NCBI GenBank assembly: GCA_026708005.1
Contig: JAPOVR010000109.1
Span: 1 to 41,648 of the forward strand
DNA length: 41,648 nt
From: Actinomycetes bacterium
GTDB taxonomy: Bacteria; Actinomycetota; Thermoleophilia; Gaiellales; Gaiellaceae
Direction: 5' to 3'
The notes beneath the pieces were generated by a model. That model was not told the DNA's origin, did not search any database, and worked only from the letters and a program-made list of their open reading frames with translations. Both the position numbers and the translations under genes were made by a program. Below, in pieces: positions 24,176 through 32,703 of the stretch. Each line of letters opens with the position of its first letter. The stretch's first letter is position 1.

Positions 24176-24222
24176 AGGGCGAGGGATCCGCTGGGCAGAC
24201 GACCGGAGCGCGTCCCCGTGAG

Positions 24223-24240
24223 GCGTGACATGCTTCACGC
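24223..24240. promoter_or_regulatory. Inverted repeat upstream of the cysteine hydrolase gene
   Basis: GCGTGA-CATGCT-TCACGC is a perfect 6-bp inverted repeat, 19 bp before the ATG at 24260. It could be an operator for the hydrolase-hyuAB transcript. Confidence 0.35.
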
Positions 24241-24259
24241 GACAAGTCGAGGAGGAGCA

Positions 24260-24943
24260 ATGCGAGAGGTTCATGGCAAGCTGGTTCGGGAGACGTTGGA
24301 CGAGGTGCTCCAGCCAGACATCTGCGCCGTCGTCTCGGTCGACATGCAGAACGACGCGATGCATCCCGACGGGATGATTGCGGCCGCGGGCAACGACATC
24401 TCGGGCATGCTCGAGATCCTCCCGCGCTGCCAGGCGTTCCTGACCGAAACCCGGCGCCTGGGGGTCATGATTGTGCATATCGAGACGATCACGCTCCCGG
24501 ACGGGCAGAGCGACTCGCCCTCCTGGATCAGGGCCAAGGGGACCATGCTCGGCTCGGACTTCTTCCTCGAGGGCACCTGGGGCGCGGAGTTCTCGCCGGA
24601 GGTTGCGCCGCTTCCTGGCGAGCCCGTGGTCACGAAGCATCGATCGAGCGCGTTCCGTGGCACCGACCTCGATCTGATCCTGCGCGGGAGCGGCATCGAG
24701 ACGGTGGTGGTGATCGGTGAGCAGACGCCGGGATGCATCGAGGCGACGTACCGCGATGCTTCCTACCACGACTACTACAACGTGCTCGTCGAGGACTGCG
24801 TGGCCGCGTTCGACAAGGAGCAGCACGAGGCGTCGCTGCTCGTGCAGCGCCGACGCCACGATGTCTGCCTCGCCGAAGACGTCCTCTCAGTCTGGCGAGC
24901 GGCACGCGGGAAGATCGAGCAGGTGGTCGAGGTCGCCTCCTAA
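24260..24943 (+). CDS. Cysteine hydrolase of the isochorismatase/nicotinamidase superfamily
   Basis: The ATG at 24260 with GGAGGAG upstream gives 227 aa. The catalytic triad of the superfamily is intact: D28 (VVSVDMQNDAM), K126 (VTKHRSSAF) and C159 (GEQTPGCIEATYRDA). With a nucleophilic cysteine it is a hydrolase (carbamoylsarcosine, biuret, ureidoacrylate or nicotinamide type) and not a true isochorismatase, some of which lack it. Its stop is followed directly by the GTG of the fused HyuAB protein (TAAGTG), so the two are coupled. An N-carbamoyl or amide product of the hydantoinase-like partner is an attractive substrate. Confidence 0.88.
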   Translation: MREVHGKLVRETLDEVLQPDICAVVSVDMQNDAMHPDGMIAAAGNDISGMLEILPRCQAFLTETRRLGVMIVHIETITLPDGQSDSPSWIRAKGTMLGSDFFLEGTWGAEFSPEVAPLPGEPVVTKHRSSAFRGTDLDLILRGSGIETVVVIGEQTPGCIEATYRDASYHDYYNVLVEDCVAAFDKEQHEASLLVQRRRHDVCLAEDVLSVWRAARGKIEQVVEVAS

Positions 24944-27900
24944 GTGGCGCAGCGCGTTGGTATCGACGTTGGTGGAACGTTCACCGATCTGCTGCTCGTC
25001 GATGAGGGGAGCGGGGAGAGCCACGTCGCGAAGGTCCCCTCGAGCACCGATGACCCATCGCGCGGGGCGCTCGGAGGGCTGACGAGGCTGCTGGCGGACG
25101 CTGGTGTCGACCCCGCCGGGGTTGCCCGCGTCATGCACGGCACGACCGTGGCCACCAACGCCGTCCTGCAGGGGCGGGGCGCGCGGGTCGGCCTGCTCAC
25201 GACCGAGGGGTTCGAGCAGGTCCTGCACCTCGCTCGGGGCGAGACGCCGGGGCCGCTCTCGGGGTGGGTGACGATGATCAAGCCCGAGCCGCTCGCGTCG
25301 CTTGAGGACACCCGTGGCATCCGCGAGCGTACGGGGGCACATGGCGAGGTGGTTATCCCGCTCGACGAGGCTAGGTGTGCGGCTTCCGTCGACGAGCTGG
25401 TCGCGAGCGGTGTTGGTGCGATCGCGATCTCCCTGATCAACAGCTACGCGAACCCGGCGCATGAGCGGCGGCTGCGGGAGCTCATCGCGCAGCGCCACCC
25501 CGACGTCCCTGTCTCGCTGTCCTCGGAGGTTCTGCCCGAGTTCCGCGAGTACGAGCGGACGAACGTCGTCGTCATGAACGCGTACGTGCGGCCAGGGCTG
25601 GTCGAGTACCTGCACGCGATGAGCGTCAAGCTCAGGGAGGAGGGCGTGCAGGCGCCACTCTCGATCCTGCGCTCTGACGGCGGGTTGATGACCGTGACCG
25701 CGGCTGCCGAGAAGCCGGTTCACACCCTGTTCTCCGGGCCAGCCGGCGGGGTCATGGGCGCGGCGAGGGTTGCGCGGGCAGCCGGCTACCCCAGCTTCCT
25801 CTCCCTCGACATGGGGGGGACATCCACGGACGTGGCGCTCTGCCTCGACGGGGAGCCAACGATCACGCGTGAGACACGCCTCGGCGAGTTTCCGCTCAAG
25901 TCGCCCGCGATCGACGTGCGGTCGGTCGGTGCCGGCGGAGGCTCGATCGCGCACGTTCCCGAGGTGACCGGGGCGCTGCGGGTTGGGCCAGAGAGCGCGG
26001 GGGCTGACCCGGGGCCCGCCGCGTACGGGCGTGGAGGAGAACTCGCGACCGTCACGGACGCGAACCTCGTGCTCGGCTACTTGCCCGCCGAGCTTCTGGG
26101 CGGCGAGATGTCGATGGACGTCGAGCTGGCGCGCCAGGCGGTTGGGAGGGTTGCCGACGCGCTCGCCTTCACGGTCGAGCAGGCCGCGGAGGGAATCATC
26201 GACGTCGTCAACGAGAGCATGGTTGGTGCGCTGCGCCTGGTCTCCGTCGAGCGTGGCCACGATCCGCGGGACTTCGCGCTCGTGGGGTTCGGCGGCGCCG
26301 GGCCCCTGCACGCGACGGCGCTGGCCGAGCTCTTGGGCTGCTTCCCGGTCATCATTCCGCCCACGCCTGGCGTGCTCTGCGCGCTCGGCGATGCCACCTC
26401 CGCGTTTCGTAGCGAGTTCGCCGAGACGTTCATCCGCCGCATCAGCACGCTCGCTGTGGCAGAGCTGGCAGACCGCCTGGAGGAGCTCGGCCGACAGGCC
26501 GCCGACTGGCTCAGCCAGGAGGGTGTGGTCGAGGCCGATCAACACGTGCGCTTCGAGCTGGATGTTCGGTACCACAAGCAGGGGCTCGAGATTCCCGTGG
26601 CGGTCGACCCGACCTCGATCGATCTCTCGGAGGCGGCGAAGGTCTTCGCGGCGCGCCATGAGCGCGAGTACGGCTTCCGGCTCGACAGCGACTGCGAGAT
26701 CGTGAACCTCCGCGCGATTGCTGTCGGGGCCTCGCAGCTGGCAGAGCCCGTCGGTCAGCCGCCCGCGGAGGAGGCGGATGATCAGTCGCACCTTGGTACG
26801 CAGAGGATCTACTACCGCGGCATCTGGCACGAGGCGGCGCTCGTCAACCGCGATCGGCTGGGAGTCGGGCACAGGCTGGCCGGGCCGGCGATCGTCGTGC
26901 AGGCCGACTCGACGACGTTCGTCCCACCCGGCTACGCAGCGCGTGTGGATGACCAGCTCAACCTGATCATCGACGCGGCCGCCCAGGAGGTGGCGCTCGA
27001 GCGGCACGGCGAGTCGCCGATCGTGATCGACATCATCGAGAACGCCCTCAAGAACATCCGCCGCGAGATGGACGCTGTCATCTTCCGCGCCGCGATGTCG
27101 ACTGTCATCCGCGAGGAGCACGACTCGTTTCCGTTGCTTGCCGACGAGCATGGACGGATGCTGGCGGGGCAGTTCGGCTGGCCGCTGGCGGAGTTCTTCG
27201 AGGACTACCCAAAGGAGGACCTCGCCCCCGGGGACGTGCTGATCATGAACGACCCGTACCTCGTCGCCGGTGCGGTTCAGCACACGCCTGACATGCTGGT
27301 GCTGCGCCCGATCTTCTGGGAGGACGAGCTCGTCGGCTTTGCCTCCCAGCTAGGAAATCTGATGGACATCGGCGGCGCTGTTCCTGGCTCGATGCCTGCC
27401 CAGTCGCGCTCGATCTTCGAGGAGGGCATCCGCTTCCCGCCCGTCAAGCTCTACGAGCGGGGGAAGCTCGCCGAACCGATCGTCGCCATTCTCGCGCGCA
27501 ATTCGCGAACGCCGGAGCTGACCGTAGCGGACACGCTCGCCCTCGCGGCCGCCACGCGAGCGGCCGAGCTCCGCGTCATCGAGCTATGCGAGCGCTTCGG
27601 GGTCGAGACGTACCGACGCGCCTGCCAGGAGCTGCTCGACCGCACCCGCGCAGCCGCGGAGCTGATGATCGAGCGTTTCATTCCCGAGGAGCCCTTGGTG
27701 TTCGAGGACGTCGTCGACGACGACGGCCGCGGGAACGGGCCGTTCACGATCCGGCTCTCGCTCGGGCGGCGCGATGGCAAGGCGGTCCTCGACTTCTCAG
27801 GCAGCTCACCCCAGGCCGAAGGGCCCATCAACCTCTACATGGGTCAGAACATGTTCAAGATGGTCACGGGGATCGTGCTGATCATGGCACTCGACCCGCA

Positions 27901-28789
27901 GATCCTCTTCAACCACGGCTACAACGACTGCTTCGAGATCGAGTTTCCCGAGGGCTCGGTGATCCAGCCCGACTTCCCGGCTCCGCTCTCAAACCGCTCG
28001 CACACGCTCGCTCGCATCTTCGATGTACTCGCTGGGACGCTGGCCCAGCAGACGCCCGATCTGGCGACCGGGGCGGCCTGCGGCTCAAGCCCGCACTTCC
28101 TCTACTCGGGCACCGATGCGGACGGCGAGTTCTTCTTCTTCTACGAGATCAACTACGGGGGGATTCCTGGCAGGCCGGTTGGCGACGGGATGGATGTCCA
28201 TGCCTGGTGGCCCCATGTCACCTCGATTCCCGTCGAGTACGCGGAGAGCTACTTCCCGCTGCGCGTGGTGCATCTCCGTGCGCGCACCGACTCAGGCGGG
28301 GCAGGGCATCATCGTGGCGGCAACGGCGTCGACAAGCTCTACGAGTTCCTGGCCGCGGGCGAGGTGTCGATTCATGACGACCGCGCGATCTCAAGGCCGT
28401 GGGGAATTGGCGGGGGCAAGGCTGCGGAGTGCTCGCGCAAGATCCTGCTGCGGCGGGATGGAGCCCGCGAGGAGCTCCCCTCGAAGCTCGACTTTCTCAG
28501 GGTCGAGCCGGGCGACCGGCTTGCCTACCTCACCGCGGGCGGCGGGGGGTGGTCTGATCCCCTGACGCGTGCTCCCGAGGCCGTCCAACGGGATGTCAGG
28601 CGAGGGCTCGTCTCGGCCGAGCGGGCGCGCGTTGACTACGGCGTGGCGCTCTCTGAGGACGGAGGCTCTGTCGATGGCGCCGAGACCGAGCGGCTGCGAT
28701 CGATGATCGCGGCTGAGCGCCCGGCCCCACTGCCGGTCTTCGACTTCGGCTCGGAGCGAGCCGGCAGGCCGTCGGCCAAGGCCGGCTGA
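24944..28789 (+). CDS. Fused hydantoinase/5-oxoprolinase-type protein (HyuA-HyuB)
   Basis: A protein of 1281 aa, the length of bacterial and eukaryotic 5-oxoprolinases. Residues 1-680 are HyuA-like (VGIDVGGTFTDLLLVDEGSG, VMHGTTVATNAVLQGRGARV, LFSGPAGGVMGA, LDMGGTSTDVAL, GAGGGSIAHV). About 690-1281 are HyuB-like (IVIDIIENALKNIRREMDAV, VLIMNDPYLVAGAVQHTPDM, RARTDSGGAGHHRGGNGVDK, YLTAGGGGWSDPL). It should bind ATP and open a cyclic imide or amide such as 5-oxoproline, hydantoin or N-methylhydantoin. It is a paralogue of the separate hyuA and hyuB on the other side of the repeat-rich spacer, so two related substrates may be used. Confidence 0.92.
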   Translation: MAQRVGIDVGGTFTDLLLVDEGSGESHVAKVPSSTDDPSRGALGGLTRLLADAGVDPAGVARVMHGTTVATNAVLQGRGARVGLLTTEGFEQVLHLARGETPGPLSGWVTMIKPEPLASLEDTRGIRERTGAHGEVVIPLDEARCAASVDELVASGVGAIAISLINSYANPAHERRLRELIAQRHPDVPVSLSSEVLPEFREYERTNVVVMNAYVRPGLVEYLHAMSVKLREEGVQAPLSILRSDGGLMTVTAAAEKPVHTLFSGPAGGVMGAARVARAAGYPSFLSLDMGGTSTDVALCLDGEPTITRETRLGEFPLKSPAIDVRSVGAGGGSIAHVPEVTGALRVGPESAGADPGPAAYGRGGELATVTDANLVLGYLPAELLGGEMSMDVELARQAVGRVADALAFTVEQAAEGIIDVVNESMVGALRLVSVERGHDPRDFALVGFGGAGPLHATALAELLGCFPVIIPPTPGVLCALGDATSAFRSEFAETFIRRISTLAVAELADRLEELGRQAADWLSQEGVVEADQHVRFELDVRYHKQGLEIPVAVDPTSIDLSEAAKVFAARHEREYGFRLDSDCEIVNLRAIAVGASQLAEPVGQPPAEEADDQSHLGTQRIYYRGIWHEAALVNRDRLGVGHRLAGPAIVVQADSTTFVPPGYAARVDDQLNLIIDAAAQEVALERHGESPIVIDIIENALKNIRREMDAVIFRAAMSTVIREEHDSFPLLADEHGRMLAGQFGWPLAEFFEDYPKEDLAPGDVLIMNDPYLVAGAVQHTPDMLVLRPIFWEDELVGFASQLGNLMDIGGAVPGSMPAQSRSIFEEGIRFPPVKLYERGKLAEPIVAILARNSRTPELTVADTLALAAATRAAELRVIELCERFGVETYRRACQELLDRTRAAAELMIERFIPEEPLVFEDVVDDDGRGNGPFTIRLSLGRRDGKAVLDFSGSSPQAEGPINLYMGQNMFKMVTGIVLIMALDPQILFNHGYNDCFEIEFPEGSVIQPDFPAPLSNRSHTLARIFDVLAGTLAQQTPDLATGAACGSSPHFLYSGTDADGEFFFFYEINYGGIPGRPVGDGMDVHAWWPHVTSIPVEYAESYFPLRVVHLRARTDSGGAGHHRGGNGVDKLYEFLAAGEVSIHDDRAISRPWGIGGGKAAECSRKILLRRDGAREELPSKLDFLRVEPGDRLAYLTAGGGGWSDPLTRAPEAVQRDVRRGLVSAERARVDYGVALSEDGGSVDGAETERLRSMIAAERPAPLPVFDFGSERAGRPSAKAG

Positions 28790-28829
28790 GCGCCTCGGCA
28801 CCTGCGCACGAGACGCGAGACGGGGTTGT

Positions 28830-28940
28830 CTAGCGCTCGTGCTGGGTGTCGTCGGGGTATCCCCACAGGAGCAGGCCGACGGCAAGCACCGCCATGAGGG
28901 CGAGTGTCGCTGCGGCCATGAAGAGATCGACGGCCTTCAT
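28830..28940 (-). CDS. 36-aa single-pass membrane microprotein
   Basis: ATG at 28940 to TAG at 28830 encodes MKAVDLFMAAATLALMAVLA continuing into a hydrophobic GLLLW and a polar tail YPDDTQHER. One transmembrane helix, N-in or N-out not decidable. No ribosome site is evident. It lies between the fused hyuAB gene and a long intergenic region, on the opposite strand. Family not recognised; clean hydrophobic-then-polar design supports translation. Confidence 0.55.
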   Translation of the reverse strand: MKAVDLFMAAATLALMAVLAVGLLLWGYPDDTQHER

Positions 28941-29360
28941 GCGGCATAGGGGGTGGTTGTGGGGAGCATCGGCGACCTACAGTAGCGGCTCCTGCAGAGG
29001 TTTCGTACGGGAACCGGCTCGCGCACTGTGCGGGCAGGGCGTCCGAAGAGGGAGGGGGTGGAGGCAGGGAGGTAGCCGGATCGCGCTCAGATAGGGCGGA
29101 GGCTGCGGCCCAGCGTCGTGGATCGTGAGCCAAGCTGGATCGGGCTCAGGTGGCTCGGCGGCTACGCGAAGGCTCTCTGTGGCTCTCTGTGCATGCCGCG
29201 CGCGCGGCATGCGGCCCTCTCGCGATGCGCTGTTGCCGACCTCGGGGAGCTGCGCGAGCCGCCGGGGGGGAGGCGCAACCGGGGTTGGCTGTGGCTCCCC
29301 GTCGAGGCGCGAAGGGCGTGCCCGGGGGAGGGGAGCCGGCAGTCCGGCTGCGCAGAACCG
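28941..29360. repeat. Intergenic direct repeats and a perfect 22-bp palindrome
   Basis: No gene seen. GGATCGCGCTCAGATAGGGC (29079) recurs as GGATCGGGCTCAGGTGGCTC (29138) 59 bp downstream. GGCTCTCTGT is tandemly doubled at 29171-29190 and is followed at once by a perfect 22-bp palindrome at 29191-29212, whose half is GCATGCCGCGC. The palindrome has no T-tract, so it is not a classical terminator. Confidence 0.6.
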
Positions 29361-29450
29361 TTGCAGTTTCGTACACGTGTGTGACATTCGTGCGAAAGCT
29401 GTGCGCTCTTCAGGGGTAACCTCACCCGGGTGGTGGGTAGGGGCGGGCTG
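29361..29450 (-). repeat. Dispersed intergenic repeat, copy 2 (inverted)
   Basis: AGTTTCGTACACGTGTGTGA, CATTCGTGCGAAAGCTGTGC and the end CCCGGGTGGTGGGTAGGGGC correspond to the reverse complement of copy 1, with indels. It lies about 260 bp upstream of the FAD dehydrogenase gene. The remaining 29451-29680 holds no gene that I can support. Confidence 0.65.
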
Positions 29451-29712
29451 TCCCTTCGGGTGGCTCGGTGGCCCTTCCAACAGCTCTATGGCTCCTCCAA
29501 CCGGCTGAGCGGCCCCTCCGGCGTCGGGTCGCCTATCGCGATGGCCTGTGACGGCGGCTCTTGATCGCAGCTGCCCCAGGAAAGCGCGCAGCCGTCTGCC
29601 CCTTCCGTACCAGGCCCCGTATCCTCTGCGGCTGCACGGCAGGGGCCCGCCGGGTTGGTAAGCGAGGGCATTCTCTGATAGGAGGAGGATGACACCGAAG
29701 GAGGAGGCGGGC

Positions 29713-31161
29713 ATGACGGCAGCGGGCAGCTGGGATCTCATCATCGTTGGCGCAGGCACGACGGGCATGCCGTGTGCCATTGCCGCCGCTGAGGCTGGCG
29801 CACGCGTGTGCGTTCTCGAGAAGGATTCCGAGATCGGCGGCACCCTGCACCTGTCCGCGGGCCAGATGAGCGGTGCAGGCTCGCGCCGACAGATCGAGAA
29901 GCAGATCGACGACTCGCCGGATGCGCACTTCGACGAGGTCATGCAGCTTGGGCATAGGAAGAACGATCCCGTCCTCGTGCGCCTCGCGGTCGACGAGGCT
30001 CCGGTCACGCTCGACTGGCTCGACGACCTCGGCTTCCCGTTTCCCGACGACATGCCGATCGTCTACTACGGCCACGAGCCCTACTCAAAGGCCCGCACCT
30101 CCTGGGGCGCTGAGATGGGGGTGTCGATTCTCAAGACCATCAAGCCGGTCTTCGAGCAAGCGGTTGCGGACGGTAACGTCGAGCTGTTTCTCGACCACCG
30201 TCTCGTCGGGTTCACCGTCGAGGCGGGGGCGGTCACGGGCGTGCGCGCACACAGCCCGCGCGGCTCCGTTGAGTTTCGTGCCTCGGCCACGGTGCTTGCG
30301 ACGGGCGGCTACGCGTCGAGCCCCCAACTCTGGGCCGAGCTCCACCCGGGCATGGACTGCCTGCTCGGTGCACGGCATACCTCGACGGGAGACGGCCTGC
30401 TCGCGGCGAGGGAGATTGGCGCAGCCATGCGCGGGGCGGATCTCTTCCTGCCGACGCACGGCTGTATCCCAGACGCAGGGGAGGAAGGACGCACGGACGT
30501 TTGGGAGGCGTTCGGCAATCTCATCCCGCAGTACCGTCCGCCACGCGAGATCGTCGTCAACGTGCGGGGCGAGCGCTTCCAGGCCGAGGATGAGCCGAGC
30601 GCCGATGCCCGGGAGCGAGCGCTCGTTGAGCAGGGTGGCCGGGCGTGGATCGTGCTCGATGAGGCGGCGATCGATGATGAAAGCCCGGTGGTGGTGGGCT
30701 GGAGCGCCGACATGCTGCGCGCGGAGGCAACCCGTGCACGGCGGGCGTGGAGAGCCGACAGCCTCGCCGAGCTCGCACGCGCTGCCGGTATCGATGCTGC
30801 TAGGCTCGAGCGAACGGTGCAGGTGTACAACGCCGCCGTGCGCTCGGGCAACGACCCGGTCGGCCGCACGCAGTTCGGGGCTGAGTTGACCACCGTTCCG
30901 TACTACGCGATCGCGATGGTTGCCGGAACGGTGGTCGGCTTTGCCGGTCTGACCGTTGATGGCCAGCTGCGGGTGCTCGACGAAGGGGGACGGCCCATCG
31001 CCAACCTCTACGCGGCGGGCGAGGTGCTTGGTTGTGGCGCGCTGATGGGGAACTCCTATGCGGGCGGCATGTCCGTGACCCCGGCGCTGAGCTTTGGGCG
31101 ACTGCTGGGCCGGCGACTGGCAGCTGCGCACCGCGAGGGTGAGGCAGCGCTCGCTCGGTGA
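29713..31161 (+). CDS. FAD-binding dehydrogenase (fumarate reductase flavoprotein-like)
   Basis: The ATG at 29713, 8 nt after GGAGGAGG, gives 482 aa. An ATG at 29689 is in frame but sits immediately against its own AGGAGG, so it is less suitable. The N-terminal dinucleotide fold reads LIIVGAGTTGMPCAIAAAEA followed by CVLEKDSEIGGTLHLSAGQM. The C-terminal FAD contact is NLYAAGEVLGCGALMGNSYA and GGMSVTPALSFGRLLG. The family includes 3-ketosteroid dehydrogenases, urocanate and fumarate reductases and tricarballylate dehydrogenase. No signal peptide or covalent-haem sites. It likely reduces or oxidises a C=C bond in the pathway shared with the following cyclase. Confidence 0.87.
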   Translation: MTAAGSWDLIIVGAGTTGMPCAIAAAEAGARVCVLEKDSEIGGTLHLSAGQMSGAGSRRQIEKQIDDSPDAHFDEVMQLGHRKNDPVLVRLAVDEAPVTLDWLDDLGFPFPDDMPIVYYGHEPYSKARTSWGAEMGVSILKTIKPVFEQAVADGNVELFLDHRLVGFTVEAGAVTGVRAHSPRGSVEFRASATVLATGGYASSPQLWAELHPGMDCLLGARHTSTGDGLLAAREIGAAMRGADLFLPTHGCIPDAGEEGRTDVWEAFGNLIPQYRPPREIVVNVRGERFQAEDEPSADARERALVEQGGRAWIVLDEAAIDDESPVVVGWSADMLRAEATRARRAWRADSLAELARAAGIDAARLERTVQVYNAAVRSGNDPVGRTQFGAELTTVPYYAIAMVAGTVVGFAGLTVDGQLRVLDEGGRPIANLYAAGEVLGCGALMGNSYAGGMSVTPALSFGRLLGRRLAAAHREGEAALAR

Positions 31162-31251
31162 GGTGCCTGAGCGCCCAGTTCGTGCAGCGGCCCTGGGTGT
31201 TGAGGCCCGTGCGTCAGCGGCCGGCGGACGCCGCCAGGAGGAGGAAGTGGT

Positions 31252-31971
31252 ATGGAGCGTTGGACATTTGACCTGATCGACCTCTCGCGGCCGCTGAGCG
31301 CTGAGACGCCGAAGGCCCTCCTCGGCGACCTCCATGAGCACCACAAGGGCTTCGAGATTCGCTACGTCAGTGACTGGTCGAACAGCAACGGCACGAACTG
31401 CCTGATCACGTTGCCGGATCACCTCGGCACGCACATGGACGCGCCAATCCACACGGTTGAGGGCGGCGCGGATCTGGCCGCGGTCGACGTCAGCCGGCTG
31501 ATCGGCGAGGCGGTCTGTCTCGATCTGCACCGAGGCGACGTCGACTACGGCTACACAGCGGAGGACTTCGCCACGGCCGAGCCAGCGATCGAGCCCGGCG
31601 ACATCGTGCTCGTCTACTCGGGTTGGCAGGACGTGTCGGCGAAGACGCGGATGCGGCAGACGTATCTCACGGTCGAGGCTGCCGAGTGGCTCGTCGAGCG
31701 CGGCGTTCATGCTGTGGGCTGCGAGCCCGCGGGCATCGAGCACGTGCCGGATGGGCTCTTCACCTACAGCTGGTACGACAAGAACACCACGAACCTGCCC
31801 TCGTGGCCCACGCACCAGGCGCTGCTGAAGCACGACGTGTACATCATCGAGGGCCTCTGGAACCTCGAGCTGATCAAGGGAAGGCGCTTTCGGTTCGCGG
31901 CGCTCCCGCTCAACGTGCCCGGGCTCAGCGGCTGCCCGGTTCGGGCAGTTGCGTGGATCGACCGCGGATAG
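31252..31971 (+). CDS. Cyclase-family (kynurenine formamidase-like) metal hydrolase
   Basis: A protein of 239 aa, ATG preceded by AGGAGGAAG. The metal motif H-x-G-T-H-x-D-x-P-x-H is complete (H57, H61, D63, H67 in DHLGTHMDAPIH), as in kynurenine formamidase and isatin hydrolase. A further conserved region is GDIVLVYSGW. These enzymes hydrolyse amide or cyclic amide bonds with a Mn/Zn site. It lies 90 bp after the FAD dehydrogenase on the same strand and is probably cotranscribed. Confidence 0.88.
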   Translation: MERWTFDLIDLSRPLSAETPKALLGDLHEHHKGFEIRYVSDWSNSNGTNCLITLPDHLGTHMDAPIHTVEGGADLAAVDVSRLIGEAVCLDLHRGDVDYGYTAEDFATAEPAIEPGDIVLVYSGWQDVSAKTRMRQTYLTVEAAEWLVERGVHAVGCEPAGIEHVPDGLFTYSWYDKNTTNLPSWPTHQALLKHDVYIIEGLWNLELIKGRRFRFAALPLNVPGLSGCPVRAVAWIDRG

Positions 31972-32208
31972 CGAGCGCTCACTCCTCGGCACGTTCGACC
32001 GCTCGGGTCTACCGCTCGGGTCTCCTTGTGGGCTGGTGGTGCCCAAGTGGCCGGGTGCGGCGAAAGCCTGGAAAGCCTGTGAAGGAGGGCCCCGATCGTC
32101 TTGGCGGTGGCGTGGGGGCAGGAGCCAAGAGCAACCGCAAGAGCTGCCGTGTGCCTGCGTCCCAACGACTGGGGATGTCAACGCGCGACCGTCGCGCGCG
32201 ACGATGCA
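31972..32208 (+). other. Non-coding spacer with a short tandem duplication
   Basis: No gene seen. CCGCTCGGGTCT occurs twice in tandem at 31999-32010 and 32012-32023. Confidence 0.5.
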
Positions 32209-32310
32209 GAGTTGGCACAGGTTCGTATCGCTCTTGTGACAGGTCGTGCGCAAGCTGCGCGCATATCTCGGATACCCTCCCCCAGGTGGTGGGTGGTGGG
32301 TGGGTTGCCA
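32209..32310 (-). repeat. Dispersed intergenic repeat, copy 3 (inverted)
   Basis: GAGTTGGCACAGGTTCGTAT, CGCTCTTGTGACAGGTCGTG, CGCAAGCTGCGCGC and TCGGATACCCTCCCCCAGGT are the reverse complement of copy 1 at 23571-23668 with about 80 percent identity by eye. This is the best-preserved partner of copy 1, including the GTGCCAACTC end. Confidence 0.7.
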
Positions 32311-32339
32311 TCCTTTGAGGCCGTCGTTTACCGCCAGCA

Positions 32340-32700
32340 GCTTCGCCTCGCCGGCGGGCGATTCGGCCCGATCATCCCCCGCATCCCAGAGAGCGCTGCC
32401 ATCCGGCCTCGCCCGGGCGGGCGACCCCCGGCTCGATCAGCCGCGCATGCCCCAGGGAGCACTGCCGTGGTCTGCCTGCCGGCTCGGCCCCGCGGCCCGA
32501 GGGAGCTACCAAGAGCTCGCCAGCAAGCAGGCTCTCCGATCCGCCGGGGCTGCGCGGGCCCGCCACCAACAGCCGCCGCGGCAACAGCCGGCCGCCACGC
32601 CGACCGAGCCGCCCGTTGGCCTTGCTGTCTTGGCGGCGCGCTCGTGGGGGCGGCAGCTCGCGCGGCCAGACCGACGAGACCGAAGGGCCGCGCCGAGTTC
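32340..32700. repeat. Repeat pair (65-bp spacing) in a non-coding stretch
   Basis: CGGCCCGATCATCCCCCGCA + TCCCAGAGAGCGCTGCC (from 32364) recurs as CGGCTCGATCAGCCGCGCAT + GCCCCAGGGAGCACTGCC (from 32429). The shared CGATCA cores lie 65 bp apart. The long open frames here on both strands are shadows without motifs. Confidence 0.5.
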
Positions 32701-32703
32701 CGC

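Larger units (their letters stand above)
23069..24222. other. 1.15-kb repeat-rich intergenic region between divergent hyu operons
   Basis: I find no credible gene here; all open frames on either strand lack consistent third-position bias, motifs or ribosome sites. It holds four separate repeat groups, listed individually (23315-23475, 23571-23668, 23706-23860 and 24098-24175). It must also contain the promoters of both divergent operons. Confidence 0.6.

Noticed and set aside
24887-27283. 798-aa minus-strand open frame
   Set aside because: Antisense shadow of the fused HyuAB gene in GC-rich DNA; biased R/V/D/E/H composition without motifs.
30085-32253. 722-aa minus-strand open frame
   Set aside because: Runs opposite both the FAD dehydrogenase and the cyclase and across their spacer, so it is a composition artefact.
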